Positions 40,357 through 50,308 of a stretch of 64,000 nt of DNA are shown here, in pieces. The stretch spans positions 109,374 to 173,373 of the forward strand of contig JAFTUC010000021.1 in assembly GCA_017466445.1 (NCBI GenBank). Direction: 5' to 3'. The position numbers and the translations under genes are program-made. How positions within the stretch are numbered: position 1 is the first letter of the stretch; each line of letters begins with the position of its first letter. Source of the DNA: Clostridia bacterium. GTDB taxonomy: Bacteria > Bacillota > Clostridia > Oscillospirales > CAG-272. The notes below the pieces were generated by a model, which ran no database searches, had not been told where the DNA came from, and saw only the letters and a list, made by a program, of their open reading frames with translations.

Positions 40357-42078
40357 TTGTCACTGCAGGATATTCAGAACGTAAAAGGCGGACATCAGGC
40401 GCTCTACCGTAAGTGGAGACCGTCGACCTTTTCTGACGTTGTAGGTCAGGATCATATAACAGGCGTGCTTAAATATCAGGTGTCGAACGGCAAGACCAAT
40501 CACGCATATCTGTTTTGCGGATCAAGAGGAACCGGTAAGACTACCTGTGCCAAAATACTTGCAAAGGCAGTAAACTGCCCTAATGCTAAGGACGGAGAGC
40601 CTTGTAATAACTGTGAGATATGCCGTAGAATAGATAGCGGAATGTCTATGGAGGTCCTTGAAATGGACGCCGCAAGTAATACGGGCGTCGATTATATAAG
40701 AGATATCAAGGAAGAAGTCGTATTTTCTCCCTCCGAGATAGGAACAAGAGTCTATATCATAGACGAGGTCCATATGCTGACCGAGAATGCCTTCAACGCG
40801 CTTCTTAAAACGCTTGAGGAGCCACCGCAGAAGGTCATATTCATACTTGCGACTACCGAGATACAGAAGATCCCCGCGACCATCCTTTCAAGATGTCAGC
40901 GCTTTGATTTCAGAAGGATTCCCGTTGCGACCATAAGCGACAGACTTCTTATGATCGCAGAAAATGAGAATATAGATATTACGGGATCTGCAGCTCACCT
41001 TATAGCCAAGCTCGCACTCGGAGGAATGCGTGATGCTATCAGTATGCTTGAGCTCTGCAGCGGAGAAGGGGACAGGATCACTGAGGAAAAAGTCTCGTCG
41101 GCTACCGGAATAATCGGCAGAGAATCTATAATAAGAATGGTAAAGGCTATTCTTTCGGGAAATTACGGTGAGATATTCTCAATGATATCCTCCGTTTATT
41201 CAAATTCCTACGATATATCTTCGTTCGTTTCGGAAATAATGCAGTTTTACCGCGACGTTGCGGTCTATAAAACTATGGTGTCGAAAAGCTCTGCCGAGCT
41301 TTCAAGAGATATTCTCGATCTTTCCGACTCCGAACTATCCGAGGTGAAGGAGATATCCGAAAAGGTTCGTCAGGAGACGCTTATATATCATATAAAGCTT
41401 CTTGAGGAGGCATTTGTATCGATGTCAAGAGGAACGGACAAGCGTATATGCGCGGAAATGACGCTGATGCGTATGTGTAGCGGAAATACGTGGGATGCGT
41501 CGCCCGAAGCGCTTTCCGAGCGTATATCCTCTCTTGAGGCGCGTATTGCGGAAGGCGGAGTTTTCGCTCCTCCCCGTCCTACGTTTACTTCAAGTGAAAG
41601 CAGTGCCAAAGCTCAGACAAAGCCTGCAGAGGAGGACCTTACCGTCCAAAAGAACGCCGAGGAATCACACGAAAAGGCCGCCAAAGTTTTGGACACACCC
41701 GCTCCCGTAAAAATCGAGGCACCTAAAAAAACTGAGCAGAGATTCGAAAAGCCCGAAAAAGCAGAGCCTAAAAGAGAGATCTCAGAACCCGGTCTTGAGT
41801 GGACAGAATTTTCGGAATGGATCGAGATCGTGTCGCAGTACGATAAGATAGATCGCAGTATCTCGCCGTTTTTGAGACTTGCGAGCGCCGATACAGACGG
41901 AAAAACGCTTCGCATCAAGGTCTCGGATGCGTTCTCAAAGGTCATGCTCGAGAATGCCAAGATAGAGGATTTCGTTATGAGATTTTCTGCATCTAAGGGA
42001 TTTATGTTTTCGCAGATCGTGATCGAGGTATCCGCTGTGAAGGACGATCAGGTCTCGATGTTTGACAGTCTTTTGTAA
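40357..42078 (+). CDS. dnaX: DNA polymerase III subunit tau (and gamma)
   Basis: Clamp-loader ATPase of 573 residues. It starts at the TTG at 40357, which has GGGAAGG 6 bases upstream; the TTG at 40339 lies ahead of that site. Walker A is GSRGTGKTT, the zinc cysteines are CNNCEICRRIDSG, Walker B is DEVHML, and the SRC motif is ILSRCQRFDFR. Domain III (to about residue 365) is followed by a Pro/Lys/Glu-rich linker and a C-terminal tau part. In the linker, seven A at 41725-41731 could give a -1 shift that ends at once at TGA, yielding a gamma-like product of about 459 residues. It leads dnaX-ebfC-recR. Confidence 0.95.
   Translation: MSLQDIQNVKGGHQALYRKWRPSTFSDVVGQDHITGVLKYQVSNGKTNHAYLFCGSRGTGKTTCAKILAKAVNCPNAKDGEPCNNCEICRRIDSGMSMEVLEMDAASNTGVDYIRDIKEEVVFSPSEIGTRVYIIDEVHMLTENAFNALLKTLEEPPQKVIFILATTEIQKIPATILSRCQRFDFRRIPVATISDRLLMIAENENIDITGSAAHLIAKLALGGMRDAISMLELCSGEGDRITEEKVSSATGIIGRESIIRMVKAILSGNYGEIFSMISSVYSNSYDISSFVSEIMQFYRDVAVYKTMVSKSSAELSRDILDLSDSELSEVKEISEKVRQETLIYHIKLLEEAFVSMSRGTDKRICAEMTLMRMCSGNTWDASPEALSERISSLEARIAEGGVFAPPRPTFTSSESSAKAQTKPAEEDLTVQKNAEESHEKAAKVLDTPAPVKIEAPKKTEQRFEKPEKAEPKREISEPGLEWTEFSEWIEIVSQYDKIDRSISPFLRLASADTDGKTLRIKVSDAFSKVMLENAKIEDFVMRFSASKGFMFSQIVIEVSAVKDDQVSMFDSLL
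41725..41735 (+). promoter_or_regulatory. Candidate slippage site in dnaX
   Basis: The reading frame is CCT AAA AAA ACT GAG (Pro456-Lys-Lys-Thr-Glu). One extra base, or a -1 shift after the second Lys, gives AAC then TGA. A GAGG motif lies 5 bases upstream of the A run. Known dnaX genes use similar A runs to make gamma; this one has not been tested. Confidence 0.35.
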
Positions 42079-42121
42079 ATAATATAAACAGATAAATCAC
42101 ATATTTCAGGAGGAAACGGTT

Positions 42122-42469
42122 ATGAAATCAAGATTGCCCGAGGGATACGGCGGAGGACCGTCGAGTATGCAGGGAATGATAAGACAGGCTCAGAAGATGC
42201 AGGAGCAGATGGCGGCACTTCAGGAGGAGCTTGACGCACGTGAGTATGAGATAAAGGCAGGCGGCGGTGCGGTCTCTCTTACCATTAACGGTAAGAAGGA
42301 GGTCAGCGCACTTGAAATATCTCCCGAGATAGTAGATCCCGACGATATCGAGACTCTTTCCGATATAATCATTGCCGCGGTCAATGAGGCTATCAAAAAG
42401 GTCGAGGACACCAACAACGAGGAAATGTCCAAAATAACCGGCGGAATGTCGATGCCCGGAGTATTCTGA
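42122..42469 (+). CDS. ebfC: YbaB/EbfC-family nucleoid-associated protein
   Basis: A 115-residue DNA-binding protein of the YbaB/EbfC family. MIRQAQKMQEQMAALQEELDAREYEIKAGGGAVSLTINGKKEVSALEISPE is the canonical core. The N-terminus has an additional Gly/Pro-rich run (RLPEGYGGGPSSMQ). The start has AGGAGGAAACG upstream, and recR begins 1 base after its stop. It is consistently found between dnaX and recR, and is thought to act in nucleoid organisation or recombination. Confidence 0.95.
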   Translation: MKSRLPEGYGGGPSSMQGMIRQAQKMQEQMAALQEELDAREYEIKAGGGAVSLTINGKKEVSALEISPEIVDPDDIETLSDIIIAAVNEAIKKVEDTNNEEMSKITGGMSMPGVF

Positions 42470-42470
42470 T

Positions 42471-43070
42471 ATGTCAGAATTCATTGCGCCGCTTGAAAGC
42501 CTCATAGAGGGCTTTGCGCGTCTTCCCGGAGTGGGACGAAAATCGGCAACGCGCTACGCACTTGCCGTTCTTGATATGAACGATGAGGATATTCTTGCAT
42601 TTGCGGATTCTCTCGCAGGCGCAAAGACGCGTATAAAAAGATGTAAGATATGCGGTAATTTTACCGATGCCGATACCTGTCCCGTGTGCGATGACAGTAA
42701 CAGAACACCCATAATCTGTGTTGTGGAGGATGTCCGCGCGCTGATGAGTATCGAGCGTGTAAGGGAATACCGCGGCAGATATCACGTTCTTGGAGGGGTT
42801 CTTTCCCCGATGAATAACGTAGGTCCCGATCAGCTTAATATAGCATCTCTTCTTTCACGCATATCGACGGAAGGTGTTACGGAGGTCATTATAGCGACCA
42901 ATCCGACGGTAGAGGGTGAAGCAACGGCTATGTATCTTACAAAGCTACTCACACCGCTCGGAGTGAAGACCTCAAGACTTGCGTACGGAATACCTGTTGG
43001 TGCGGATCTTGAATATACCGACGCAGTGACTCTTATGAGAGCGCTTGACGGCAGACGCGAACTCAACTGA
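42471..43070 (+). CDS. recR: Recombination mediator RecR
   Basis: RecR works with RecF and RecO to load RecA at gapped DNA. The 199-residue protein has a helix-hairpin-helix (FARLPGVGRKSATRYAL), a four-cysteine zinc finger (CKICGNFTDADTCPVC), a Toprim domain with VVEDVRALMSIERV, and the Walker-B-like C-terminal part (LAYGIPVGADLEYTDAVTLMRALDGR). The length is normal. It ends the dnaX operon, and a strong hairpin follows at 43079. Confidence 0.96.
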   Translation: MSEFIAPLESLIEGFARLPGVGRKSATRYALAVLDMNDEDILAFADSLAGAKTRIKRCKICGNFTDADTCPVCDDSNRTPIICVVEDVRALMSIERVREYRGRYHVLGGVLSPMNNVGPDQLNIASLLSRISTEGVTEVIIATNPTVEGEATAMYLTKLLTPLGVKTSRLAYGIPVGADLEYTDAVTLMRALDGRRELN

Positions 43071-43078
43071 AAAAAATA

Positions 43079-43112
43079 AGCCTCGAAGCAAAGCTTCGAG
43101 GCTGCTTTTTTT
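43079..43112. terminator. Bidirectional terminator of recR and the ADP-ribosylglycohydrolase
   Basis: A perfect 11-bp stem (AGCCTCGAAGC with its complement) with an AAA loop, flanked by A7 and T7 tracts so that it works on either strand. Confidence 0.92.
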
Positions 43113-44589
43113 ATCCAAGCAAGGTGATGGGAATGTACATTGGGGTGGGTCTTCCGAGTGCGCAAAGCTCAAGCACGCATCTGTTTGAGATGGCGATCTT
43201 TTCGGGCGCCTTTATAAGATATTCGACGGTGATCTCGGCATCTCCGTGAATATCGTGATTTGTGAGAACGAATCCCGATCTGCCCTCAACAGTGAATCCA
43301 TCGGGCAGCCACCAACGTGCCTCGATGTTCTGAAGAATGTCACCGAGCTCGTAATTTGAGTGGACGTAGACAGTGATCTTTCTCTCGTCGAGAGGAGATA
43401 TCGCCGGTGAATCGCTGAGATATACGTTTGCGTAGAAGAGTGGGGAATCAAAATGCATCGTATATTCCTTAAGTTGAGAGGATATCCTTTTGAAATTGCA
43501 ACGAGAGTAAATGAAATTTCCTACGTCCTCGGGGATCAGATCCGATTCGTTTGTAAGCTCAACGTACGCATTGTTTATCGAGAGAACTCCGGGTGCCTGA
43601 GCAACGACCCGTTCGGTAAGCTCGACACAGCTTGTAGGAAGTCGGTTGCTTGTCAGGTGATGTCCTTTGATTATCGATATCGTTACGATCTCGTCTCCGA
43701 TGTATTCCTTCCAATCCGTAGGAATTGCGTTACTTCCGCCGAGAATACCGAGGGTAGCGCCGACGGTCGCACCGGTGCAGTCAGTGTCGTCTCCGCAGTT
43801 TATAGCGTAGATCATAGATTTTTTGAAATCTCCTTCTCCGTAGAGAAGTCCCAAAATTGCGTAAGCGACGTTTGAAGGAGCCTCAAACCAACCGTCTCCG
43901 ATGTCAGCGTTTCTCTGCTGTATCATATTTCTTGCCTCTCGGATGGGCACCTTGTCTGCGTAGCATTTGAGTGCAAGACGAATGCTGTCTGCCATGCGGC
44001 AATCATCGGGAATCTCAGCAAGACCGATCTCTATACACTTGTTAATATCCTTTACCACAAAAGCGGCGGACTGCATTGCGGCAACAAATGCCGCCGCGAA
44101 GGTTCCTTCGCCCGAGCCGTGATCGACCTTTGCGTCCTCAATTGCGTAGGAAGCGGCAAGATCGGGGCATCCGGGCGCCATACATGCCCAAACCTCGGTA
44201 CGTATCCACGCTCCGTTGGAATTCTTCCATGAGTTGTCGTGATCGCCCGAAAGAGGCGGTATAAGTCCGCGCCTCATGTTGTTTTTTCCGATTCCGTACT
44301 CGTTCCAGTTGGGACCGATAAAGCTTAGCCAATACTCTCCGAGAAGAGATGCGCTTATTGCCTTCGGACCTGCGCTTTCCATTGCGTGGAGCCATACGAG
44401 CTGAAGATCGAGATCGTCGTTGGGAAGGGGCTTGCCGGGAGCACTTGTAAATCCGGAGATGTCCTGCATCTCTCGTTTTCCTTCGAAGGGCGTTCCCATT
44501 GTTCCGCCGATGTTCTTTCCGATCCAGCATGCGTATACGTGATCACGGAATTTTTCGTAATTAAGTTTGATAGGTGTTTTGCGGTTCAT
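43111..44589 (-). CDS. ADP-ribosylglycohydrolase-family protein
   Basis: A 492-residue protein. The N-terminal ~330 residues are the ADP-ribosylglycohydrolase fold: ACWIGKNIGGTMGTPFEG at the start, LPNDDLDLQLVWL (metal-binding Asp residues) and INCGDDTDCTGATVGATLG (the GxDTDxxAxxxG magnesium motif). The last ~150 residues form a beta-rich extension (ITVYHSNYELGDILQNIEARWWLPDG) that may bind carbohydrate or serve in assembly. Members remove ADP-ribose from proteins or hydrolyse related nucleosides; the extended form here is not specific. It is alone on the minus strand under a promoter at 44619-44647. Confidence 0.87.
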   Translation of the reverse strand: MNRKTPIKLNYEKFRDHVYACWIGKNIGGTMGTPFEGKREMQDISGFTSAPGKPLPNDDLDLQLVWLHAMESAGPKAISASLLGEYWLSFIGPNWNEYGIGKNNMRRGLIPPLSGDHDNSWKNSNGAWIRTEVWACMAPGCPDLAASYAIEDAKVDHGSGEGTFAAAFVAAMQSAAFVVKDINKCIEIGLAEIPDDCRMADSIRLALKCYADKVPIREARNMIQQRNADIGDGWFEAPSNVAYAILGLLYGEGDFKKSMIYAINCGDDTDCTGATVGATLGILGGSNAIPTDWKEYIGDEIVTISIIKGHHLTSNRLPTSCVELTERVVAQAPGVLSINNAYVELTNESDLIPEDVGNFIYSRCNFKRISSQLKEYTMHFDSPLFYANVYLSDSPAISPLDERKITVYVHSNYELGDILQNIEARWWLPDGFTVEGRSGFVLTNHDIHGDAEITVEYLIKAPEKIAISNRCVLELCALGRPTPMYIPITLLG

Positions 44590-44618
44590 AGCCGATACCT
44601 CCTTGATTTCTTAATTAA

Positions 44619-44647
44619 ATTATATCACCCTTTTTTTCGCATATAAA
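44619..44647 (-). promoter_or_regulatory. Promoter of the ADP-ribosylglycohydrolase gene
   Basis: On the minus strand TTTATA (44642-44647) and TATAAT (44619-44624) have a 17-bp spacer. The -35 is poor. Confidence 0.55.
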
Positions 44648-44743
44648 TGATTTGGTTTTACCTAAACAGAAAAGTGTGCTTGATTTTTACCTTTGAACCT
44701 GCTTCGAATGTAAAAATATCGGCATATCAAAATAAAAAATCAA

Positions 44744-44767
44744 AGAGCTGCCGTTTACGGCAGCTCT
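44744..44767 (-). terminator. Terminator of the DUF2232-to-ftsH operon
   Basis: A perfect 10-bp stem (AGAGCTGCCG/CGGCAGCTCT) with a TAAA loop. On the minus strand it is followed by TTTGATTTTTTATTTT, 13 bp past the ftsH stop. Confidence 0.9.
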
Positions 44768-44779
44768 TTTTAATGTTTG

Positions 44780-46942
44780 TTATTCGTTGTCCTTGTTATC
44801 GTCTTCTTCCGATTCTTCAAAGGAAGCATCATCCTCTTCGGATTCCGAAGCCTCGGTCTCTTCGATCTCCTCGGTCTCTTTTGTAACTTCGGAGGAAATA
44901 TCGGTGTCGGGATCTTCGGATGCCTCGCTTGCAAGACGCTCCTGCTCCTCGCGGCGAAGTTTTTCTTCCTCGTCGCGGCGGCGCTTTTCCTCATTTTCAG
45001 CCATGGACTTGCGACGGCGCTCGTCCATGATCTCCTGAAGCTCCTCAAACGTGGGCTCGCCTTCCATTGCCGCCTTGAACTGTATCTCATCCATAGTCTC
45101 GTATTTTACGAGAAACTCTGCGACGAATTTAAGCTTGTCGGCATGCTCGGTCAGGATGTTCTTTGCCACGTCGTAAGCCTCGGTGACTATGCGCTTGATC
45201 TCACTGTCTATGAGAGAAGCTGTCGCTTCGGAGTAGTTCTTTTCTCCGCCGAAGTCCTTGCCAAGGAAAACCTCGCTATGTCCGGTTCCGTATACGATCG
45301 GACCGAGTGCGTCGCTCATTCCGAGACGCGTGACCATCTTGCGAGCGATCTCGGTAGCACGCTGGATGTCGTTGGATGCTCCGCCCGAGAAATCGTTGAA
45401 GGTGATCGTCTCGGCAACACGTCCTCCGAGAAGCATTGCGATGTGCTCGGAAAGCTCGCTGCGGTATTCGCTGTATTTATCCTCCTGAGGAAGATTGAGG
45501 GTGTATCCGAGAGCGCGTCCGCTCGGGATTATAGAGATCTGATGAACGGGGTCGATCGAGGGGAGATAATATGCGAGAAGTGCGTGACCCGCCTCGTGAT
45601 ATGCGGTCTTGCGCTTTTCCTCCTCTTTGATCTTCATGCTCTTTTTCTGAGTGCCTACGATGATCTTCATAGTAGCATCCTCGATATCGTTCATTCCTAT
45701 GAGCGATTTTCCGCGACGTGCGGCGAGGAGTGCTGCCTCGTTAAGAAGATTTGCGAGATCTGCTCCTGTGAATCCGGCGGTTCCCTTGGCGACCGTAGTA
45801 AGATCGACGTCAGCCTCAAATGGCTTGTTGCGTGCATGGATCTTGAGGATTTCCTCGCGTCCCTTGAGATCGGGATAATTTACGGTGACCTCACGGTCAA
45901 AGCGTCCGGGGCGGAGAAGTGCGGGGTCGAGAATGTCGGGACGGTTTGTAGCCGCCATAACGATTATTCCGTCATTTCCCGAAAATCCGTCCATCTCAAC
46001 GAGAAGCTGATTGAGAGTCTGCTCACGCTCATCGTGACCGCCGCCGAGACCCGCGCCTCTGTGACGTCCGACCGCGTCTATCTCATCTATAAATATTATG
46101 CTCGCAGGATGCTTGCGTGCGGTATCGAAAAGATCTCGTACACGCGACGCACCTACGCCGACGTACATTTCAACGAAATCCGAGCCGGATATCGAATAGA
46201 AGGGAACACCTGCCTCGCCTGCGACCGCCTTGGCAAGAAGTGTCTTACCCGTTCCGGGAGGGCCCACCAGAAGAACACCGTGAGGGATCTTGGCGCCAAG
46301 CTTTGTGAAATACGAGGGATCCTTGAGGAATGCGACGATCTCCTCGAGCTCCTCCTTTTCCTCATCTGCTCCCGCGACGTCGGAAAAGAGTATCTTCTTT
46401 TTGTCATCGGGAACGTTTATCTTCGCTCTCGACTTTCCAAACGAGGGGCCGCCTCTTCCGCCGGGCGCACCCTTGCCGTTTGCCGATTGCTTGAATACCC
46501 AGAATACAAGTCCGCCGAGCAGAAGGATGATCGCGGCGTACGGAAGTATCGCAAGCCACATGGGGGTCGATTTGGGCTCAACAAGATCGTATTCGAGCTT
46601 GCTCGCCTTGTTCTTGTCGGAAACGTTTTCGTTTTCCGCTTCAATTTTCTTGTTGTATTCAAGAACGTAGTTGTAGCAGTCATCGTAGAAGCGCTGACGG
46701 TCCTGAAGAACGTAAACGATCTTTTCGTTCTTCGTAGTGGTTACGGTAAGCTTGTTAGATGCGTCAAGCTCGAAGGTCTTGACCGCTTCCTTGCCCTTGA
46801 CACCGATGTTTTCGAAAAGCTCTACGATATCGCTGTAGATAGGCTCCTCTTTTTTGTTGTTGCCGAGAATAAGAGAGACCGTTCCGATCACGATTCCGAT
46901 CAGCAAAACGAAGCATAGGATAGAAAATAGATTTTTTTTCAT
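44780..46942 (-). CDS. ftsH: ATP-dependent zinc metalloprotease FtsH
   Basis: A membrane AAA+ protease that degrades membrane and regulatory proteins. The 720-residue protein has two N-terminal spans (about 8-27 and 128-150) around an extracytoplasmic loop. The AAA domain has Walker A GPPGTGKT, Walker [12 protein letters not shown] and the second-region-of-homology motif [19 protein letters not shown]. The protease domain has [12 protein letters not shown] (zinc HEAGH). The last ~80 residues form a long highly charged, acidic tail not present in the standard enzyme. It is the last gene of the seven-gene operon and follows hpt by 46 bp. Confidence 0.96.
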   Translation of the reverse strand: MKKNLFSILCFVLLIGIVIGTVSLILGNNKKEEPIYSDIVELFENIGVKGKEAVKTFELDASNKLTVTTTKNEKIVYVLQDRQRFYDDCYNYVLEYNKKIEAENENVSDKNKASKLEYDLVEPKSTPMWLAILPYAAIILLLGGLVFWVFKQSANGKGAPGGRGGPSFGKSRAKINVPDDKKKILFSDVAGADEEKEELEEIVAFLKDPSYFTKLGAKIPHGVLLVGPPGTGKTLLAKAVAGEAGVPFYSISGSDFVEMYVGVGASRVRDLFDTARKHPASIIFIDEIDAVGRHRGAGLGGGHDEREQTLNQLLVEMDGFSGNDGIIVMAATNRPDILDPALLRPGRFDREVTVNYPDLKGREEILKIHARNKPFEADVDLTTVAKGTAGFTGADLANLLNEAALLAARRGKSLIGMNDIEDATMKIIVGTQKKSMKIKEEEKRKTAYHEAGHALLAYYLPSIDPVHQISIIPSGRALGYTLNLPQEDKYSEYRSELSEHIAMLLGGRVAETITFNDFSGGASNDIQRATEIARKMVTRLGMSDALGPIVYGTGHSEVFLGKDFGGEKNYSEATASLIDSEIKRIVTEAYDVAKNILTEHADKLKFVAEFLVKYETMDEIQFKAAMEGEPTFEELQEIMDERRRKSMAENEEKRRRDEEEKLRREEQERLASEASEDPDTDISSEVTKETEEIEETEASESEEDDASFEESEEDDNKDNE

Positions 46943-46988
46943 TACTGTAAATGTATCTCCGTGATATATAATGCCCTTTCGGGAAGAT

Positions 46989-47549
46989 TTACTTTGTGAG
47001 CTCGTCCTTCAATACTCCGACGTAGGGAAGGGCTCTGTATTTTTCCGCAAAGTCAAGACCGTAGCCTACTACGAACTTGTCCTCGATTTCGCATCCGACG
47101 TAATCGGCGTTGTAATCGACCTCACGTCTTGAGGGTTTGTCGAGAAGCGCCGCGCACCTGACGCTCGCAGCTCCCTTGTTTTTTAGATATTTTGTCAGAT
47201 AGAGCATGGTACGTCCGCTGTCAATAATGTCTTCGATTATGAGAATATCAAGATCGGCGATGTCCGCACGGTGAAGATCAAGGATTATGTTGACCGTCTT
47301 TGTGGAAGCGGTTCCGCTTCCGTAAGATGAGACCTTCATAAAATCGATCTCTACGGGTCGCTTTATTTTTTTCATAAGATCGCCCATGAATACGACCGAG
47401 CCCTTGAGTATTCCGAGAAGCAGAAGCTTTTTGTGAGGATCGGGATAATCTCTGTCTATGTCATCGGCTATTCTCTGTACGATGCTGTCAAGCTTTTCCT
47501 CGGGAATCATTACGAAATCGATGTCGTTGTTGATATTATACTTTACCAT
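46989..47549 (-). CDS. hpt: Hypoxanthine phosphoribosyltransferase
   Basis: A purine-salvage enzyme. The 186-residue protein carries [21 protein letters not shown] near the N-terminus, the PRPP-binding motif [16 protein letters not shown], and the C-terminal [22 protein letters not shown], all diagnostic of HGPRT. Its ATG lies inside the end of tilS (14-bp overlap), and ftsH follows. The order tilS-hpt-ftsH is also seen in Bacillus. Confidence 0.96.
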   Translation of the reverse strand: MVKYNINNDIDFVMIPEEKLDSIVQRIADDIDRDYPDPHKKLLLLGILKGSVVFMGDLMKKIKRPVEIDFMKVSSYGSGTASTKTVNIILDLHRADIADLDILIIEDIIDSGRTMLYLTKYLKNKGAASVRCAALLDKPSRREVDYNADYVGCEIEDKFVVGYGLDFAEKYRALPYVGVLKDELTK

Positions 47550-48951
47550 TGTCCTTGTCGCCTTTCATATAGTATACCGAAAATCTCGGTAAATTTTCAC
47601 TTTTTTCGGAAGAAAAATCGTCACAGACCGGGAATCCGGGAATCCAGACGATCTTATTGCCAGATCTGAGCACCGGAAGGGTGGCACGCTGACTTAACGG
47701 GATCTTTTTTTCGGAAAATAACTTTTTTACGCTTCGGGTCATATTACCGTATCTGATCCTGTCTCCGTCGCGTTTTGGAGTTGCGTGCAAACTAGAACTC
47801 ATTATATCAAACGTAGTAGTTGCTTTTATAAATATTTTGTGAATATTTTGATTTTTAACCAAATATTTACAAGTCTCTTTGTCTTTTTCATCATCACTTC
47901 CGTCCTCGCGGCAAACAAAGATGACCGATCCGTCCGAGGGGATGACGTTTTCTCCGAGTGTTATCAAAATATCGTAATCGGATCTCTCGGGCAGGACTGC
48001 TTTTTCTTCGAATATCAGTCTGGAGCTTTCGATCTTTGCCGTAAATCCACCCGGAAGATCGATCTGCGAATGCTCCCTTGCTTTCGAGATAAGATCGGAA
48101 ATATCGCAAAGGTGAACGTAAGACAGATCTCCCGCTGCGCCCGATCTTCGGTAGGCTTTTTTGATAATTCTGAAGAGGATAGGTCTTTCAAGTCTTGATA
48201 AAACGGTAACGTCGTCGCTTTCAAGCTCGGATGCGACAGAATCGAGAAAACTCTCGTCCTCTCTGAGCGAAAAGCTGAGACGGGATACCGCATCCTGCGC
48301 CGCAGGGTTTATCTTCAGTATTTCGGGGATTATTTTGTGCCTTATCAGATTTCTCGAATATTCGGTGTCCGAATTCGTACTGTCATATACGAATGAAAGA
48401 GAATTTTCCTCAGCGTATCTGACTATCTCGTCCTTAGTGCAAAGTATGAGGGGACGTACGATATTTCCTCTCACGGGAGGTATTCCGCTTGCGCCCTTGA
48501 GGGAGGTACCCCGTGCGATGTTGAATATGACCGTTTCAAGATTGTCGGTTGCGTTGTGCGCGGTCGCAATACGCTCGATCCCCATCTCTTGACAGTAGCT
48601 TGCAAAAGCCGAGTATCTGCAGCTTCTTGCCGCCTCCTCAAGACCTATCTTGCTGCTTTCTGCAAGCCTTGGAACGTCTATGCGCTCTACCTTTAGTGGA
48701 ATGTCAAGAGCTCTGCAAAGGTCGATGCAAAACTGCTCGTCTCTGTCTGCTTCACTTCCGCGGATCATGTGATTTACGTGAAGCGCATACAGAGAGAAGC
48801 CGCGCTTGGCGGCCTCTTTTTTTAAAATGTGAAGAAGCACGACCGAGTCCGCTCCTCCCGAAAGGCCGACAAGAATTGACGAGCAGGAAAGCATACCGTA
48901 CAGGCTTACCGCTTCGGAAAACTTTTCCCACACCGCAGATGATGTTTTCAT
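47536..48951 (-). CDS. tilS: tRNA(Ile)-lysidine synthetase
   Basis: TilS modifies cytidine 34 of the tRNA-Ile that reads AUA codons, using ATP and lysine. The 471-residue protein has the PP-loop ILVGLSGGADSVVLLHIL near residue 28, IATAHNATDNLETVIFNIARGTSLKGASGI (family HHxxDQxETxLxxLxRG block, changed to AHNATDN), and RNLIRHKIIP. The C-terminal ~150 residues contain the lysidine-synthase substrate-binding domain (MTRSVKKLFSEKKIPLSQRATLPVL). It starts 27 bp after dnaB and overlaps hpt. Confidence 0.95.
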   Translation of the reverse strand: MKTSSAVWEKFSEAVSLYGMLSCSSILVGLSGGADSVVLLHILKKEAAKRGFSLYALHVNHMIRGSEADRDEQFCIDLCRALDIPLKVERIDVPRLAESSKIGLEEAARSCRYSAFASYCQEMGIERIATAHNATDNLETVIFNIARGTSLKGASGIPPVRGNIVRPLILCTKDEIVRYAEENSLSFVYDSTNSDTEYSRNLIRHKIIPEILKINPAAQDAVSRLSFSLREDESFLDSVASELESDDVTVLSRLERPILFRIIKKAYRRSGAAGDLSYVHLCDISDLISKAREHSQIDLPGGFTAKIESSRLIFEEKAVLPERSDYDILITLGENVIPSDGSVIFVCREDGSDDEKDKETCKYLVKNQNIHKIFIKATTTFDIMSSSLHATPKRDGDRIRYGNMTRSVKKLFSEKKIPLSQRATLPVLRSGNKIVWIPGFPVCDDFSSEKSENLPRFSVYYMKGDKDNGKV

Positions 48952-48978
48952 TTTTGTCGTTCCTTTCGCTTTTTTTGA

Positions 48979-50307
48979 TTATTGCTCCTCTATGTTTGTC
49001 ATTGTCGAGAATCTCGTGTACTGACCGAACCAGTTGAGCTTTACCGTTCCGCGTCCGCCGTGACGGTTCTTTTCCACGATGACCTCGGCAACGTTGCCCT
49101 CTTGGGTCTTCTCGTAATACTCGTCACGGTAAAGGAATATTACCATATCCGCGTCCTGCTCGATCGCACCCGAGTCACGGAGGTCGGAAAGCATAGGACG
49201 CTTGTTCGTTCTTGCCTCGTTAGTACGTGAAAGCTGAGCGCAGCAGATGACCGGTACCTTGAGCTCCTTTGCGAGAAGTTTTAGGTTTCTCGATATCTCG
49301 GAGACCTCCTGAACACGGTTGTCTATCTTGCGGTCGCTCTGCATGAGCTGAAGGTAGTCTATAACTACAAGACCGAGATTTTTGACCCTGCGGAGCTTCG
49401 CCTTCATGCCGGTTACGTTTATTCCGGTCGTGTCGTCTATAAAGATATCGCATTCGGATAGGAAAGCGGATGCCTTTGCGAGCTTGTTCCAATCGTCGGG
49501 AGTGAGATTACCGCTGCGCAGAGAGGTGCTTTCCACAAGCGCCTCACTTGAAAGCATTCTTTGAACGAGCTGCTCCTTTGACATTTCAAGCGAGAATATG
49601 CATACCGATTTGCGAGAGGAACGGGCAATGTTCGTTGCCATGTTCAGAACGAATGCGGTCTTACCCATACCGGGACGCGCACCGACGATAACGAGGTCAC
49701 CCTCTCCGAGTCCGACGAGTACCTTGTCAAGATCGGAAAATCCTGTGGGAGTACCTGCCGCGACCTCTGGATTTTCAGCAACCTCCTTAATGTTCTGATA
49801 GGTAGCAAGTATAACGTCGCGTATATGAGCGAAATCGTGACTTTCCTTGGTCTGTGCAATGGCGAATATTTTCGCCTCTGCGCTATCCACGATCCTTGAT
49901 GCCTCGTCCTGCTCTTCATATGCGGTGTCGGTTATGTCTGAGCATACGTTTATGAGTTGACGCAGGAGACTTTTATTCTTTACTATGGTGGCATAGTCCT
50001 TTACATTAGATGATGAAGGCACTATATCCGCGATCGTTCTGATATATTTCTTAGATTGCTCAATATCGTACACACCCTCTTTAACGAGAGCGTCCATAAG
50101 GACGACCGGGTCTATGTCGCGTGATTGCAGAGAAAGCTTCTGCATTGCCGAGAAGATAGAACGGTGCTCTTCAAGATAGAAGTCTTCTCCCGAAATAAGA
50201 GTGGCAACATCTGTTATCTTCTCAGGATCGATAAGGACCGAACCCAGAACAGCTTGTTCCGCCTCAAGAGAAAACGGGAGCTTTCTTGTAATATCGTTTC
50301 CCGCCAT
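48979..50307 (-). CDS. dnaB: Replicative DNA helicase DnaB
   Basis: The hexameric helicase of the replication fork (called DnaC in Bacillus). The 442-residue protein has the N-terminal primase-interacting domain (LPFSLEAEQAVLGSVLIDPEKI), the Walker A GARPGMGKTAFVLNMA, Walker B LVVIDYLQLM, and the arginine-finger region RHGGRGTVKLNWFGQYTRF. No intein is present. It starts 1 base after rplI stops and precedes tilS, as in the rplI-dnaB linkage of other Bacillota. Confidence 0.96.
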   Translation of the reverse strand: MAGNDITRKLPFSLEAEQAVLGSVLIDPEKITDVATLISGEDFYLEEHRSIFSAMQKLSLQSRDIDPVVLMDALVKEGVYDIEQSKKYIRTIADIVPSSSNVKDYATIVKNKSLLRQLINVCSDITDTAYEEQDEASRIVDSAEAKIFAIAQTKESHDFAHIRDVILATYQNIKEVAENPEVAAGTPTGFSDLDKVLVGLGEGDLVIVGARPGMGKTAFVLNMATNIARSSRKSVCIFSLEMSKEQLVQRMLSSEALVESTSLRSGNLTPDDWNKLAKASAFLSECDIFIDDTTGINVTGMKAKLRRVKNLGLVVIDYLQLMQSDRKIDNRVQEVSEISRNLKLLAKELKVPVICCAQLSRTNEARTNKRPMLSDLRDSGAIEQDADMVIFLYRDEYYEKTQEGNVAEVIVEKNRHGGRGTVKLNWFGQYTRFSTMTNIEEQ

Positions 50308-50308
50308 A

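Noticed and set aside
44777-46918. A 713-codon open frame on the plus strand opposite ftsH
   Set aside because: It is antisense to ftsH for its whole length. The ftsH frame has every motif of the family, so the other frame is a by-product of codon usage.
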